Assembly (NCBI GenBank): GCA_029778615.1
Contig: JAKOPZ010000016.1
Coordinates: 1 to 55,407 of the forward strand
Source of the DNA: Chloroflexota bacterium
GTDB taxonomy: Bacteria > Chloroflexota > Anaerolineae > UBA4142 > SHND01
DNA: 55,407 bases
Reading direction: 5' to 3'
Positions 21,930 through 30,100 of the stretch are shown piece by piece. How positions within the stretch are numbered: position 1 is the first letter of the stretch; each line of letters opens with the position of its first letter. The translations under genes were made by a program, and so were the position numbers. The notes under the pieces are model-generated. The model saw only the letters and a program-made list of their open reading frames with translations, had not been told where the DNA came from and did not search any database.

Positions 21930-23243
21930 ATGATTGCTCCCAATCTTTCCGACACTGTTCCGCAAAATGTGGAAGAGGCGCTGCGCCTGCAAAACGCGCG
22001 TCTCCGCGCCTTACAGCAAGTTGTGTTGGGGCTTACCTCCACTTTGGATTTGAACGCCGTACTCAAACACGTCGTTCAAATGGCGCAAACACTTTCGGAC
22101 GCTGCCCATTCGCATATTTTTCTGTACGACTCGGCGCACGATGAATTGACGCTTGCGGCGAGCCATTGGGCAAAGGAACAGCGTCAAATTCCACTCCGCC
22201 CGCGCGCCGGCGGCATCACTGCCCAGGTGGCGCGCAGCGGCAGAGCCGAATTTATTTCCAACACCGCCGCGCACGTGGCATACGCGAACATGTCCGACGA
22301 CCTTCGCCCCGGCGCGCTCGCCTGTTTACCGCTCAGCAAAGACCGCAAGATTCTCGGTACGCTCAGTCTCGGTTATTGGGAACCGCATCCGTTTGATGCC
22401 GAGACGCGCAATTTTCTTGACCTCCTCGCGCGCCATGCCGCGCTCGCAATTGATAATGCGCGCCTGCACGCGCTGGCGATTGACAAAGCGCGCATGGAAC
22501 ATGAATTGGAGATGGCGCGCACGGTGCAGACGAGTCTCATGCCGCGCAGCACGCCGCACATCGCGGGCTGGGAATTTGCCGCGCTCTGGCAGCCCGCGCA
22601 CCTTGTCGGCGGCGACCTGTATGATTTTACCGTACCCGACGCGTCCGCCGATTCGCTTCAAACTATCAGCATTGCCGATGTGGCGGACAAAGGAATGCCC
22701 GCCGCGCTCTTTATGGCGCTGGCACGCGCGACCTTGCGCGCAAGTATTATGGTGCACTGTTGTCCGTCCGATTGCATTACGCATGTGAATCAAATGCTGT
22801 GCGCGGATGCAACGGACGGGATGTTTGTGACAATGTTTCATGCCCAATTGCATCCGCCAAGCGGTAAATTGGCGTATGTGAACGCGGGGCACAATCGTCC
22901 GCTGTGGTATCGCGCGGGGGAAGGAACGTTAACGGAATTGGAATTGACGGGGATTGCGTTGGGCATTGAGGCGCAGCAAACGTTTGACGAGTGCGCGATT
23001 CACATCGCACACGGCGATTTTGTTTTATTCTACACGGACGGTGTGACCGATGCGACCAACGCGCGTGAAGAGGAATTTGGCAAAGCGCGTTTGCAAGAAT
23101 TGCTCCTCGCGCACCGCAACGCGTCGGCGCGCGAAATTATGACGGCGTTGGAAAATGCCGTGCGCGAATTTGTGGACGGCGCGTCACAATTCGACGACAT
23201 TACGGCAGTAGTGGTGAAACGAATCGCGAAAACCACGAAATAA
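21930..23243 (+). CDS. GAF-PP2C (SpoIIE-like) serine phosphatase
   Basis: This 437-aa protein has a short coiled N-terminal helix, a GAF sensor domain (about 25-170, LDLNAVLKHVVQMAQ to ARHAALAIDNARLHAL), a linker helix (EHELEMARTVQTSLMPR) and a C-terminal PP2C/RsbU-type phosphatase domain with VGGDLYDF, IADVADKGMPAALFMAL, YVNAGHNRPL, LFYTDGVTDATN and SQFDDITAVVVK. The Asp residues of these motifs bind the two metals. Such proteins dephosphorylate anti-anti-sigma factors in partner-switching stress circuits, but no STAS or anti-sigma partner is adjacent. The ATG at 21930 follows GAGGA with a long 13-nt spacing. Confidence 0.88.
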   Translation: MIAPNLSDTVPQNVEEALRLQNARLRALQQVVLGLTSTLDLNAVLKHVVQMAQTLSDAAHSHIFLYDSAHDELTLAASHWAKEQRQIPLRPRAGGITAQVARSGRAEFISNTAAHVAYANMSDDLRPGALACLPLSKDRKILGTLSLGYWEPHPFDAETRNFLDLLARHAALAIDNARLHALAIDKARMEHELEMARTVQTSLMPRSTPHIAGWEFAALWQPAHLVGGDLYDFTVPDASADSLQTISIADVADKGMPAALFMALARATLRASIMVHCCPSDCITHVNQMLCADATDGMFVTMFHAQLHPPSGKLAYVNAGHNRPLWYRAGEGTLTELELTGIALGIEAQQTFDECAIHIAHGDFVLFYTDGVTDATNAREEEFGKARLQELLLAHRNASAREIMTALENAVREFVDGASQFDDITAVVVKRIAKTTK

Positions 23244-23298
23244 CGCGAAACCCGCGTTGGTTAATGCTGCGCTAGAGTTGACCTTCGTTTCCGGTTTA

Positions 23299-23326
23299 TT
23301 GACAGCGCGGCGAAGGGTGTTATGAT
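23299..23326 (+). promoter_or_regulatory. Consensus sigma70-type promoter
   Basis: TTGACA (23299-23304), 16-nt spacer, TATGAT (23321-23326). It is the best -35/-10 pair in the window. The predicted transcript starts near 23333, about 280 nt upstream of the next start codon. Confidence 0.7.
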
Positions 23327-23332
23327 GTCGCG

Positions 23333-23540
23333 GCGTTGGGCGCGAATTGCCGAAAACGCACCACCGGAATTCGGCGCATCCCGCCGGGTGGTCCGCCGTT
23401 CCCAACTGAATATCCTTTTCGTCCCCTGCTTTGTTCTCATTGCTCGACGGTGAGAATGAACTCTTGATGAGGAGAATTTGCAGCGTGTGACGGGTGGACC
23501 GAGCTTGGTAATTTTTGCCAAAGCATCGGTTTTTTATTTT
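23333..23540 (+). ncRNA. Candidate small RNA or regulatory leader
   Basis: It is bounded by a near-consensus promoter and a terminator, predicted about 208 nt, and lacks a plausible ORF. It contains alternative pairings around 23352-23401. I compared it by eye with 6S RNA, SRP RNA, RNase P RNA, tmRNA and common riboswitches and found no match. It may be a free RNA, or an attenuating leader for the 80-aa gene. Confidence 0.4.
23498..23540 (+). terminator. Intrinsic terminator inside the leader
   Basis: ACCGAGC-TTGGTAA pairs with TTGCCAA-GC-TCGGT (two single-base bulges), loop TTT, then TTTTTTATTTT. It lies 72 nt upstream of the 80-aa gene, so read-through or antitermination would control that gene. 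Confidence 0.75.
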
Positions 23541-23611
23541 ATACAGGTCGGCGCGCCCTCGTTTGAGGCGCGCTTGAGCAGAGCAAGAGTTCAGAGCAAA
23601 GGAGTTTTTCC

Positions 23612-23854
23612 ATGGACATGAAACACGTTCATTTCATCCGCGAGATAGTGCTGCGAGACAAACGCGGCAGAAAAGTTCCCACCATGCAAATTTCGTACGC
23701 CAAACCCTCAAATATTAATCCAACTTTCCAAAACGTCCCTCCTAAATACCAAAACGAAGTCCGCAATCTCTATGAAGATATGGGCGGTGGTCGCTTGAAA
23801 GAATGGCTCGTGGGGCTCACCATCATCATTCCCTACACTACGCCGGACGCGTAG
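23612..23854 (+). CDS. Orphan 80-aa protein, family not recognised
   Basis: This small soluble, basic-then-acidic protein begins MDMKHVHFIREIVLRDKRGRK and ends with a hydrophobic WLVGLTIIIPYTTPDA tail. I do not recognise it. AAAGGAG lies 8 nt before the ATG and a strong terminator follows 26 nt after the stop, so expression as its own unit is well supported. Upstream is an unusually long structured leader with its own terminator, which suggests conditional expression. Confidence 0.7.
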   Translation: MDMKHVHFIREIVLRDKRGRKVPTMQISYAKPSNINPTFQNVPPKYQNEVRNLYEDMGGGRLKEWLVGLTIIIPYTTPDA

Positions 23855-23880
23855 ACCCGCTACATCAAACTACATTGCAA

Positions 23881-23917
23881 AAAAAAACTCTGTCCTCGAA
23901 GGGGACAGAGTTTTTTA
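23881..23917. terminator. Strong bidirectional terminator
   Basis: 14-bp stem counting the A/T arms (AAAACTCTGTCC type, right arm from 23903), 7-nt loop, T6 on the plus side and A7 on the other. It closes the 80-aa gene. Confidence 0.9.
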
Positions 23918-23924
23918 TTCACTC

Positions 23925-24117
23925 ATGTTACGCAGAATTGTCATTTCGAGCGGAGCGAGAAATCTCGCAAGGCGCGAATGAGATTTCTCGCAAAACTTGT
24001 CCCGAAGCATTGAGGGAACGGCTCGAAATGACATTTGTCCCGCGAAAGAGTTGCACATTGAGTATTTCAAATTCGTCCTACGTTTACAAACGAACTCTTC
24101 GGCGTTGTGCGTAACAT
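23925..24117. repeat. Second TCATTTCGAG palindromic repeat with outer inverted repeats
   Basis: Core 23939-24033 has perfect 13-bp ends (TGTCATTTCGAGC) and an internal GAGAAATC / GATTTCTC pair; it aligns over its length with 12072-12167. It is enclosed by a perfect 10-bp outer inverted repeat (23925-23934 and 24108-24117). It fills the gap between the 80-aa gene terminator and the histidine kinase gene. Confidence 0.8.
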
Positions 24118-24128
24118 CAGTTAATCAC

Positions 24129-25223
24129 TCACGCCGCAAGTTCCACAAAAAATGTTGTGCCCTTGCCCACCTCACTCTCAACCCAAATTTCTCCGTTGTG
24201 CGCTTCCACCAAACTTTTGGCAATCGCCAGCCCCAGACCCGTGCCGCGTGAATCGCTCGCTTTGTAAAAGCGTTCAAAGATGTGCGGCAGTTCCCCCGTT
24301 GGAATCCCGCGCCCCGTATCTTGTACGGCAAGGAAAACGTTTCCACTCTTGTCCACCGTGCCCGAAACGCGAATCGCGCCGCCGCGCGGCGTATAGCGCA
24401 GCGCGTTCGCAATCAAATTTTCCAACACCTGACGAATACGCGCGGGGTCGGCATCCACGTTGGGCAAATTCGCGGACGCTTCGATTGACAAGCTCACGTC
24501 TTGATGCTGTGCTTGCGCGCGAAAGGACGCGGCGGTCTCGTTCAGCAAAATCGTCAAGTCGGTGGATTCTTTTTGTAAATGCAGCCCGCCGCTTTCCGCG
24601 AGCGCGAGCGTGCGCAAATCTTCAATCAGGCGCGCGAGCTGTCGCGTTTCATCCAGCACTGGCTCCAAATGCGCGCGGTCGAGCGGATAGACGCCATCCA
24701 ACATGCCTTCGAGATTGCCCTGAATCACCGTCAAGGGCGTCCGCAGTTCGTGTGAAACATCCGCCAGCAAGTGCCGCCGCTGGGTGTCGCTCGCTTGCAA
24801 GCGCGTCGTCATTGCATTGAACGCGCGCGTCAAGCCGCGCACTTCGCGCGGACCGCGTTCGCGCACCCGCGCTGCATAATCGCCATCCGCCACGCGCTGT
24901 GCCGCCTCAATCACTTCGGCAAGCGGGTCAATCGCGCGCCGCATCGAGCGAAAGGTAAACCCCAACACCACCAACGCGAGGAGGAACGCGCCGAAACCGA
25001 GTGGGCGCAAAACCAACGTTACATTTTCGGGAATGCTTGTCTGTCCGAACGAAAGCGCCAAGAACCAAAACAAAAAAGTAAATCCGCCGCAGCTGAGGAA
25101 GGCAAACAGAAAAAAGAAAATTCCGAAACGCCAAAAGAGCCGCCGGCGCATCGGATACCAATTTGCAGCATCCGGTGGAAAAGGAGTGTCAGGATTCCAC
25201 CACGGGGGACGAGAACGACGCAT
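24129..25223 (-). CDS. Sensor histidine kinase
   Basis: This 364-aa membrane kinase has two N-terminal transmembrane segments (about 30-60 and 72-95), a HAMP linker (RAIDPLAEVIEAAQRVADGDYAARV), a HisKA domain with the phosphorylated His158 in DVSHELRTPL, and an HATPase domain with NLIANALRYTPRGGAI (N box), VQDTGRGIP (G1) and SRGTGLGLAI (G2). The extracytoplasmic loop is very short, so it may sense the membrane or a partner. It pairs with the OmpR-type regulator upstream. The ATG at 25223 lies next to a heptad array, and no Shine-Dalgarno is seen. Confidence 0.92.
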   Translation of the reverse strand: MRRSRPPWWNPDTPFPPDAANWYPMRRRLFWRFGIFFFLFAFLSCGGFTFLFWFLALSFGQTSIPENVTLVLRPLGFGAFLLALVVLGFTFRSMRRAIDPLAEVIEAAQRVADGDYAARVRERGPREVRGLTRAFNAMTTRLQASDTQRRHLLADVSHELRTPLTVIQGNLEGMLDGVYPLDRAHLEPVLDETRQLARLIEDLRTLALAESGGLHLQKESTDLTILLNETAASFRAQAQHQDVSLSIEASANLPNVDADPARIRQVLENLIANALRYTPRGGAIRVSGTVDKSGNVFLAVQDTGRGIPTGELPHIFERFYKASDSRGTGLGLAIAKSLVEAHNGEIWVESEVGKGTTFFVELAA

Positions 25224-25234
25224 TTTTGAGAGAC

Positions 25235-25297
25235 GCGGAATGAGCAATGCGCAATGAGTCTATTCTCAAACCTCAATGCTCATTGTTCATCACTAAA
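25235..25297. repeat. Heptad array spanning the regulator stop codon
   Basis: Nine 7-nt units on the plus strand: GCGGAAT, GAGCAAT, GCGCAAT, GAGTCTA, TTCTCAA, ACCTCAA, TGCTCAT, TGTTCAT, CACTAAA. It covers the response-regulator/kinase gap and the last codons of the regulator. Confidence 0.65.
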
Positions 25298-25963
25298 CTT
25301 GTAACCCATCCCGTACACTGTCAATACGTAACGCGGCTCGCGCGGGTCGGGTTCGATTTTACGACGCAGATTTTTGATGTGCGCGTCAATCGCGCGTTCG
25401 TACGACTCAAATGCCACGCCGCGCACCGCGTCGAGCAGCTGCGCGCGCGTAAAGATGCGCCCCGGTTGGCGCGCGAGCGCGAGCAGCAGTTGAAATTCCG
25501 TCGGCGTCACATCCACGACGCGTCCGTCAATTGTTACGCGCATACGCGGCGTATCCAATAGTACATTGCCCGCGCGCACGATTTCGCTCCCTTGCGTCGC
25601 GTTCTCCATACGACGTAACACGGCGCGGACGCGCGCGACCAATTCTTTGGGCGAAAATGGTTTGACCATATAATCATCCGCCCCGAGCTCTAGTCCGACG
25701 AGTTTGTCCGATTCTTCACTGCGCGCGGTCAGCATGATGATGGGCGTGTTGGATTCTTTGCGCACCATGCGCGTCACATCCAAGCCGTCCACATTCGGCA
25801 GACCGAGGTCGAGCACGAGCAGGTCCGGTTTCGCCGCCCGCCAAATGGCCAATGCACTTTTGCCGTCACTCGCGGTCAAGATGTTGAAACCCGCGTGCTC
25901 CAAATAGTCACGCGCAATTTGCACAATCTTGGGTTCGTCTTCAACGAGCAGAATCGTTTTCAT
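25280..25963 (-). CDS. OmpR-family response regulator
   Basis: This 227-aa protein has a receiver domain with the acidic pocket VEDE, phospho-acceptor Asp52 in VLDLGLP and DDYMVKPF with the conserved Lys, followed by a winged-helix DNA-binding domain (VTPTEFQLLLALARQPGRIFTRAQLLD ... HIKNLRRKIEPDPREPRYVLTVYGMGYKF). It sits between a small membrane protein gene and its kinase in one minus-strand operon. Its last codons lie in a heptad repeat. Confidence 0.94.
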   Translation of the reverse strand: MKTILLVEDEPKIVQIARDYLEHAGFNILTASDGKSALAIWRAAKPDLLVLDLGLPNVDGLDVTRMVRKESNTPIIMLTARSEESDKLVGLELGADDYMVKPFSPKELVARVRAVLRRMENATQGSEIVRAGNVLLDTPRMRVTIDGRVVDVTPTEFQLLLALARQPGRIFTRAQLLDAVRGVAFESYERAIDAHIKNLRRKIEPDPREPRYVLTVYGMGYKFSDEQ

Positions 25964-25980
25964 GCCAGTACAAGCAAACA

Positions 25981-26014
25981 GGGGAAACCAAGACCTTGCT
26001 CTCGTTTCCCCTTT
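25981..26014 (-). terminator. Hairpin between the small membrane protein and regulator genes
   Basis: 8-bp stem GGGGAAAC (25981-25988) with GTTTCCCC (26004-26011). The following minus-strand sequence is only moderately T-rich, so it may be a weak terminator or an mRNA-stabilising hairpin that tunes regulator expression. Confidence 0.5.
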
Positions 26015-26022
26015 TGACCTGT

Positions 26023-26448
26023 CTACGAAGTGGGTGCTTGATTTTCCGCGTCATGCAACTTTTTGTGCCATTCTTTCACGCGCTCGGGCACGTCCCCGCG
26101 CGCAGGGTCCCAATCTCCGCGCATCCAAGGTCCTCCGCGCATACCCCAACGCGGGCGGAACACCAGACGCGCGAGCACAAACACGAGCAAAATGAACAAC
26201 AGCGGGACGAAACAACCTACCAGACCAAACCCAAACGGACGATGGAAACCGAACGGGCCATAGAACCAAAACGGCGCGGCATAAGGCGCCGCCGGTGCAA
26301 CTCCGCCCGTCACCGGCGGGGTGAGATTTCCACTCACCACCGCGCCCTGCATGACGCCCATATTGTACGCGGTGAATCCCACTCCCGCAACCAGACCAAC
26401 CAACAACAGCGTCAGAATGACGCCCAGAATAAATCTGCCGTAACGCAT
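26023..26448 (-). CDS. Small membrane protein of the two-component operon
   Basis: This 141-aa protein has an N-terminal transmembrane helix, a Pro/Gly/Phe-rich extracytoplasmic stretch (APFWFYGPFGFHRPFGFG), a second transmembrane helix and a charged C-terminal tail (RVKEWHKKLHDAENQ) of SHOCT-like character. I do not recognise a named family. AGGAGG lies 7 nt before the ATG at 26448. It is the first gene before the regulator and kinase, so it may be the signal receptor, an accessory subunit or a target. Confidence 0.7.
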   Translation of the reverse strand: MRYGRFILGVILTLLLVGLVAGVGFTAYNMGVMQGAVVSGNLTPPVTGGVAPAAPYAAPFWFYGPFGFHRPFGFGLVGCFVPLLFILLVFVLARLVFRPRWGMRGGPWMRGDWDPARGDVPERVKEWHKKLHDAENQAPTS

Positions 26449-26748
26449 CTTTTGCCTCCTGCAAAATATATCTTGCTCTGTACCCTGCCTCTGCAACCGA
26501 TTCCGTTTTCAGGTCGTCTAACAGGGTCTTGTTACTTGCGCTTTCAAGCCGAGTATCGCGCGCGATTGTGAAGAAATATTGAATCCGCGCCCAAGACATT
26601 ATGGAGGTCGAGCCGCGCGAGGAGCAGGCGGCTGAAATCCTTTCTTACAATTTAATTACAAGCAAGCATAAATATCCATCCCTGTACCCATTGTCCCATT
26701 CCTTATGTATGGCAGGGGGGTTAAGATAAAAGCTCGAAAGGGGCAAGC
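26449..26748. other. Divergent intergenic region
   Basis: This 300-bp gap is between the two-component operon and the beta-helix gene. A TTAAGAT about 32 nt before the beta-helix ATG may be a -10 element. Nothing else could be supported. Confidence 0.35.
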
Positions 26749-28968
26749 ATGAGTTTTACAGCTTTACTGTTCGGAAAAAAAAATATCGCAGTTGCCTTGT
26801 TCGTTCTCGCGGCGATTGCATTTTCCATCTATCCGGCACATGCAAACACAACCCGACCGCCGCTCGTCAATCCCATCACCGGACAAGCGCCCGTTCGGAC
26901 GTACGTTGTTACCAAAACTTCTGATACGGGGGACAACACAAAACCGGGAAACGGGACCCTGCGCCGCGCGATTGTGGACGCGAATGCCAGTCCGGGTTTC
27001 GATGCCATTGTGTTTGACATTCCCGGCAGCGGCGTGCAAACCATCAAAATCGTCAATTACCTCACCGAACTCAAGGACAATGACGGAGTGATGATTGACG
27101 GCACTCAGAGCGATGACCAAATCGAACTGGACGGTTCGGGCACGCACGGCGTGCATGGTCTGTATGTCACCAGCAACAATAACGTCATCAAGGGCTTGAC
27201 GGTGAACGGCGTGAACGACGGCGCGGGCATTTGGATTGGCAACGCGTCAAATAATGTTCTCATCGGCAACCGCGTGGGAACGAATCCCGCAGGCACGGGG
27301 TCCAAACCAAATCTCGCGGGCATTCTCTTGTCGAATGCAGACCGCAACACGATTGGCGGCACGGATGGCGTTTCACCCGGCGGCGCGTGCACCGGCGACT
27401 GCAACCTCGTTTCGGGAAACAAGCTGCACGGCATCGTGCTCGACAAATCAAATTACAATCGCATCGTCGGCAATTTTGTCGGCTTGAACGCGCGCGGCAA
27501 CGGCTCGCTGGTCAACGCGCAGGACGGCATTTTGGTTGGCGATGGACATCACAACACGATTGGGGGAAGCACCCCTCAGGAACGTAACGTCGTATCAGGT
27601 AACCAAATTGTGGGCATCGAACTGGGTTTGGCGAACGCACACCACAATGTTGTGCAAGGCAATTACATTGGCACCAACAGTGCGGGCAACGCCGCCGTGA
27701 CAGGCAACGGCGCGGGAGTTCTCATTATCACGGCAGCGCGCGACAATGAAATTGACGGCAACTTGATTTCGGGCAATAGCAAATTTGGCGTGTTGGTCTT
27801 TAATCAAGCCAAAGGGAACGAAATCAAAAACAATCGCATCGGCATGGCTGCCGACAGCGACGCCAACATCGGCAACGGCAAACAAGGCATCGAAGTCCAA
27901 ACAAGCGGCAATTTGATTCACAACAATCGCGTCGCCTACAGCCACAACGATGGAATTCGCATCAAAGCCGGTTCCAACAATTTGGTGAGCCAAAACTCGA
28001 CGTTCGAGAACGCCACGTTTGGCATCAATCTTGGCGCGGACGCGTTTACGCCGAACGATAATGGCGATGGCGACGGCGGACCAAACGGAAACCAAAATTT
28101 TCCAATCATCTCGTCAGCTGAATTCGGCGGCACGACCTTGACAATCAAAGGCACGTTGAACAGCCGCCCGAACGGAACCTACACGATTGAACTGTTTCAG
28201 AATCCCGCATGCGACAATACATTCGGCAACGCGGTAGGCGAATCCAAAACGTATCTCACCTCCGTTCAGGTGACGACGGACGGCAGCGGAAATACAAACT
28301 TTACCGCGCAGGTCCCGAACGGACCATCCGACGGAGTGATTACGGGAACGGCAACGGACAGCGCCAACAACACCTCCGAGCTGTCCTATTGCCGCAGCAT
28401 CACGGCGAATTCCAAACCGGGCAAGCCGCAGCTCGTCGCACCGGACAACGGCGGCAGCACGAGCAATCCGCCCACGCTGATTTGGAACGCGGCAACCAAC
28501 GCGGACCACTATCAAGTGCTTGTCCGTCGTGACAATCCCAAGGGAACGATAGTGCACAAGAACAAAGCGGTGCAAGAAACGCTGTACGTTCTGCCTGTGC
28601 TGGAACCGGGTGCAACGTACGTGTGGCGCATCAAAGCGTGCAACGCGAGCAACCAATGTTCCAAATCCGGCTGGTTCAGTTTCACCATTCCCGCATCTCT
28701 GCAACAGCTGTCTCCGATTAACGGACAAAACGCCAACAATCCGCCCACATTAGTTTGGGCAGCGCCAGCCATTCCGGACCATTATCAAGTCATTATTCGC
28801 CGCGACAACAACAAAGGACCCAAAGTGCATCACAACAAATCTGTCACCGCTGACCGCTATGTCCCGCCGCCGCTTCCCGCCGGCACTGTGTTTGTGTGGC
28901 GCGTCAAGGCGTGTGATGCCAACAACAAGTGCACCAATTCGAGTTGGGCGCCGTTTCAAATCAGCTAA
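26749..28968 (+). CDS. Secreted right-handed beta-helix protein with two C-terminal Fn3-like repeats
   Basis: This 739-aa secreted protein has a signal peptide (about 1-32, ending AHA) and the N-terminal segment TKPGNGTLRRAIVDANASPGFDAIVFDIPG, typical of the cap of CSLREAI-type beta-helix proteins. Residues about 110-430 are repeats of the NNVIKG/NRVGTN/GNYIGTN kind that form parallel beta-helix coils. Two homologous modules of about 85 aa follow (NPPTLIWNAATNADHYQVLVRRDN and NPPTLVWAAPAIPDHYQVIIRRDN), which look like Fn3/Ig folds for carbohydrate or surface contact. It may be a polysaccharide-binding or lyase-like surface protein; it lies beside the polysaccharide cluster on the opposite strand. 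No catalytic residues were identified. Confidence 0.8.
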   Translation: MSFTALLFGKKNIAVALFVLAAIAFSIYPAHANTTRPPLVNPITGQAPVRTYVVTKTSDTGDNTKPGNGTLRRAIVDANASPGFDAIVFDIPGSGVQTIKIVNYLTELKDNDGVMIDGTQSDDQIELDGSGTHGVHGLYVTSNNNVIKGLTVNGVNDGAGIWIGNASNNVLIGNRVGTNPAGTGSKPNLAGILLSNADRNTIGGTDGVSPGGACTGDCNLVSGNKLHGIVLDKSNYNRIVGNFVGLNARGNGSLVNAQDGILVGDGHHNTIGGSTPQERNVVSGNQIVGIELGLANAHHNVVQGNYIGTNSAGNAAVTGNGAGVLIITAARDNEIDGNLISGNSKFGVLVFNQAKGNEIKNNRIGMAADSDANIGNGKQGIEVQTSGNLIHNNRVAYSHNDGIRIKAGSNNLVSQNSTFENATFGINLGADAFTPNDNGDGDGGPNGNQNFPIISSAEFGGTTLTIKGTLNSRPNGTYTIELFQNPACDNTFGNAVGESKTYLTSVQVTTDGSGNTNFTAQVPNGPSDGVITGTATDSANNTSELSYCRSITANSKPGKPQLVAPDNGGSTSNPPTLIWNAATNADHYQVLVRRDNPKGTIVHKNKAVQETLYVLPVLEPGATYVWRIKACNASNQCSKSGWFSFTIPASLQQLSPINGQNANNPPTLVWAAPAIPDHYQVIIRRDNNKGPKVHHNKSVTADRYVPPPLPAGTVFVWRVKACDANNKCTNSSWAPFQIS

Positions 28969-28973
28969 CAAAA

Positions 28974-29002
28974 AAGGGGCGAGACTAGATGTCTCGCCCC
29001 TT
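28974..29002 (-). terminator. Terminator with the GT4 stop codon in its loop
   Basis: Perfect 12-bp stem (28974-28985 with 28991-29002), 5-nt loop. On the minus strand it is followed by TTTTTTG. The TAG stop of the minus-strand glycosyltransferase lies at 28985-28987, at the stem-loop junction. On the plus side it lies right after the beta-helix gene but has no T tract. Confidence 0.85.
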
Positions 29003-30100
29003 GCCTTGCACCATTCGCTTGAACAACGCTTCGTATTCATCCGTTATCACGTCCCACGAAAAATATTTTTTCACGCGCTCTTGCGCGCGACAGCGATATT
29101 CTTCGGCGCGCGTCGGATTGTCCAATAGTTCTTGCAGCACTTGCGCCAAATGCTCTGCGCCGCGAGCGCCGCTGTACTGCAACCCCGCATCGCCAAGCGT
29201 TTCCAAATTCTCGCGCGTATCATTCACCACCACACAGTTACCGAACGCCATTGCCTCCAAGAGCGCGGGATGTGTTCCCCCGACTTCGGAGGTTTCGACA
29301 AACGCGTACGCGTGCGACGAAAGTTCGCGATACCCCTGCCCGAACAAATAACCTGTAAAAATGACATTCCTGCCCGCCGACGCTTTCAGTTCTTGAATGT
29401 ACGCGTTCGCATAAGGTGCATCGCCCACAATCACGCATGGCATGTCCGTCCGCAGCTGCTTGAACGCGTTCACCAAATGGTGCGCGCAATTTTCCGGCAC
29501 GAGCCGCCCCACAAACAAAACATATCCGCGCGGTTCCAATCCAAACTTGGCTAGAAATTCGCCCGGCGCGGCGCGTTCCACATCTGCGCCATACGCGATG
29601 TACGTTGTTTCCGCATTCCACCGTTCGCGATAATACTCGCGCACCTGCTTGGAATCCGTTACCACCGAATCGGGCAGTTTCGTCGCCAACCATTCCGCGA
29701 ATTGAATATATCGTTTTGCGGGGGGGGGCCACTTTTGGCGTTTCCAATCCAAGCCGTCCACATTCAACACCACGCGCTGACCTGCCAAACGCGGCAAAAA
29801 GGAGACGGGACTGTTGCCCGCGATAAACATCAACACCACGTCATACCGTTGTCCCAACGCGTGCAAGGTCGAAAGTGTTGTATGCGTAATCGTATCCAGA
29901 TATTTGTTGGCGATGGTCGGAAGTTTTACCAGACGGACGCCGCGATACATTGGCTCGGCATATTGAATATGATGCGAGCGGCAATACACGGTTACGTCAT
30001 GTCCGCGCGCGGCGAGCCGCGCGCCCAATTCTTCCGCGCAAGTTTCAAAACCGCCATAGCTGGCGGGAATGCCGCGCGTGCCAATCATTGCAATCTTCAC
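28985..30100 (-). CDS. GT4 glycosyltransferase with DUF1972-type N terminus
   Basis: This 371-aa GT-B enzyme begins [20 protein letters not shown], the DUF1972 signature of rhamnosyl- and related transferases, and has VLFVGRLVPENCAHHLVNAF and TSEVGGTHPALLEAMAFG for donor binding. It probably adds a sugar during surface polysaccharide assembly. The codons for Trp-Pro-Pro-Pro at about residue 126 contain a run of nine C (29720-29728 as G on the plus strand), a possible slippage site. It overlaps the upstream methyltransferase gene by 4 bp (ATGA) and is the last gene of the cluster. Confidence 0.9.
   Translation of the reverse strand: MKIAMIGTRGIPASYGGFETCAEELGARLAARGHDVTVYCRSHHIQYAEPMYRGVRLVKLPTIANKYLDTITHTTLSTLHALGQRYDVVLMFIAGNSPVSFLPRLAGQRVVLNVDGLDWKRQKWPPPAKRYIQFAEWLATKLPDSVVTDSKQVREYYRERWNAETTYIAYGADVERAAPGEFLAKFGLEPRGYVLFVGRLVPENCAHHLVNAFKQLRTDMPCVIVGDAPYANAYIQELKASAGRNVIFTGYLFGQGYRELSSHAYAFVETSEVGGTHPALLEAMAFGNCVVVNDTRENLETLGDAGLQYSGARGAEHLAQVLQELLDNPTRAEEYRCRAQERVKKYFSWDVITDEYEALFKRMVQGKGRDI

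Larger units (their letters stand above)
23244..23611. other. Long structured leader upstream of the 80-aa gene
   Basis: No gene fits in this 368-bp stretch. It holds a promoter (23299-23326), several hairpins (for example around 23430-23460 and 23371-23401) and an intrinsic terminator at 23498-23540, followed by a GC-rich 7-bp hairpin near 23552-23574 and then the Shine-Dalgarno of the small gene. Confidence 0.6.

Noticed and set aside
23333-23540. 6S RNA, SRP RNA, tmRNA or a known riboswitch
   Set aside because: None of the conserved sequence blocks of these RNAs could be found by eye.
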